From NCBI GenBank assembly GCA_020025415.1, contig JAHHSB010000096.1, positions 1-5,395 on the forward strand: a DNA stretch of 5,395 nt, read 5' to 3'. Position numbers and translations under genes: made by a program. The notes beneath the pieces were generated by a model. That model worked only from the letters and a program-made list of their open reading frames with translations, did no database searches and had not been told where the DNA came from. Shown piece after piece: positions 4,953 through 5,395 of the stretch. Source of the stretch: Oscillibacter sp. GTDB taxonomy: Bacteria; Bacillota; Clostridia; Oscillospirales; Oscillospiraceae. Every line of letters begins with the position of its first letter. Positions within the stretch are counted from its first letter, which is position 1.

Positions 4953-5395
4953 AATGCATCAAAACCGAGGAGGCCGTGGGCCATGTACTGTGCCACGACC
5001 TGACTCAGATCATCAAGGGCGAATTCAAAGGTCCCCGCTTCCGCAAGGGCCATGTGGTACAGCCGGAGGATATCCCAGTGCTGCTGTCCATGGGCAAGGA
5101 GCATCTCTACGTCTGGGAGCTGACCCCGGGCATGGTTCACGAAAACGACGGAGCCGAAGCCCTGTGCGCCCTGTGCAAAAATGATCACATGCAGCGCAGC
5201 GAAGTGAAAGAGGGCAAGATCGAGCTGACCGCCGCATGCAACGGATTGTTCCGGGTGAACTCCGCCCGGCTGCTGGCGGTCAACGCCACCGACGAGATCA
5301 TGATCGCCACCCGCAAAGGCAACACCCCCGTCCGCAAGGGGGGGCAGAGCTTTCCGTCGATCGCGGAAGGCCCTGCGCCTCTTGACAGATGCAAT
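4949..5395 (+). CDS. Molybdopterin-binding-domain protein, N-terminal part (runs off the window)
   Basis: The 149 codons visible have no stop. The start ATG overlaps the MOSC stop (ATGA) and follows GGAGG (4937-4941) by 7 bases. The N-terminus KTEEAVGHVLCHDLTQIIKG (5-24) and EFKGPRFRKGHVVQPEDIPV (25-44), then LLSMGKEHLYVWE, match the clostridial molybdopterin-binding proteins found in SDMH clusters. These are about 340 residues long and end in a MoaB/MoeA-like cofactor-binding domain that is outside this window. EVKEGKIELTAACNGLFRVN (85-104) and ATDEIMIATRKGNTPVRKG (113-131) are also typical. After residue 131 the family usually continues with something like DKLAGTRVIPLVI. Here the frame reads GQSFPSIAEGPAPLDRCN and the similarity stops, just after a run of seven G (5338-5344). 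Either the gene is frameshifted or disrupted, or the sequence end is faulty. The presumed role is holding molybdopterin or its selenium form during cofactor assembly. Confidence 0.88.
   Translation, partial: MKCIKTEEAVGHVLCHDLTQIIKGEFKGPRFRKGHVVQPEDIPVLLSMGKEHLYVWELTPGMVHENDGAEALCALCKNDHMQRSEVKEGKIELTAACNGLFRVNSARLLAVNATDEIMIATRKGNTPVRKGGQSFPSIAEGPAPLDRCN
5350..5370. repeat. Small inverted repeat near the right end
   Basis: CTTTCCG (5350-5356) pairs with CGGAAGG (5364-5370), one T-G wobble included, around a 7-base loop TCGATCG. It lies where the last gene loses its family pattern. A consensus -35-like TTGACA follows at 5382-5387. I cannot tell whether this is chance, a mobile-element edge or an assembly junction. 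Confidence 0.35.

Noticed and set aside
4493..5188. Minus-strand open frame of 231 codons opposite the MOSC gene and the next gene
   Set aside because: It is antisense to two clearly conserved genes and has no recognisable domain.
1..5395. CRISPR array, tRNA or rRNA genes, or a complete insertion sequence
   Set aside because: No regularly spaced repeats, cloverleaf-like sequence or transposase frame was seen on either strand by eye.

Overview
This window is a compact gene set for selenium-dependent molybdenum hydroxylases (SDMH), the enzymes of the xanthine dehydrogenase family that carry a labile selenium atom beside the molybdopterin cofactor. It holds selenophosphate synthetase (selD), the two SDMH marker genes yqeB and yqeC, and three molybdenum-cofactor genes: moaC, a stand-alone MOSC-domain gene, and the start of a molybdopterin-binding-domain gene. 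The hydroxylase itself is not in the window. The GC-rich codon use, AAAGGAG-type ribosome binding sites, sigma-A-like promoters and protein sequences suggest a high-GC anaerobic Clostridia member, probably a gut Oscillospiraceae relative (Flavonifractor / Lawsonibacter / Oscillibacter type). This taxonomic placement is inference.

Layout. Positions 1-116 show no gene. Positions 117 to about 590 (+) are the wreck of a flavodoxin / FMN-reductase-like gene that lacks its N-terminus and carries an internal deletion with a frameshift. A perfect 32-bp palindrome followed by a T-rich tract (630-671) is a terminator between this remnant and the convergent minus-strand operon. That operon, read right to left, is yqeC (3855-3184), yqeB (3190-2381), an unrecognised 219-residue protein (2376-1717) and selD (1717-677). 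The genes overlap or nearly touch, and the last three each have an AAAGGAG site lying inside or at the end of the preceding gene. The plus-strand operon is moaC (4024-4503), MOSC (4509-4952) and the molybdopterin-binding gene (4949 to the window end). The first pair is 5 nt apart and the second overlaps by 4 nt (ATGA).

The two operons diverge from one intergenic region (3856-4023). It has two good back-to-back promoters whose -35 boxes form an inverted repeat, and a hairpin that buries the moaC ribosome binding site. This suggests the selenium and molybdopterin arms are switched together, with an extra translational control on moaC.

Main oddities. (1) yqeB is intact in sequence but carries one in-frame TAG at codon 140, between the conserved RGH and LGRVI motifs. 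(2) The uncharacterised protein sits translationally coupled inside the yqeB-selD operon. (3) The last gene departs from its family pattern right after a run of seven G at 5338-5344, beside a small hairpin and near the sequence end. (4) The flavodoxin remnant shows decay at the operon's flank.
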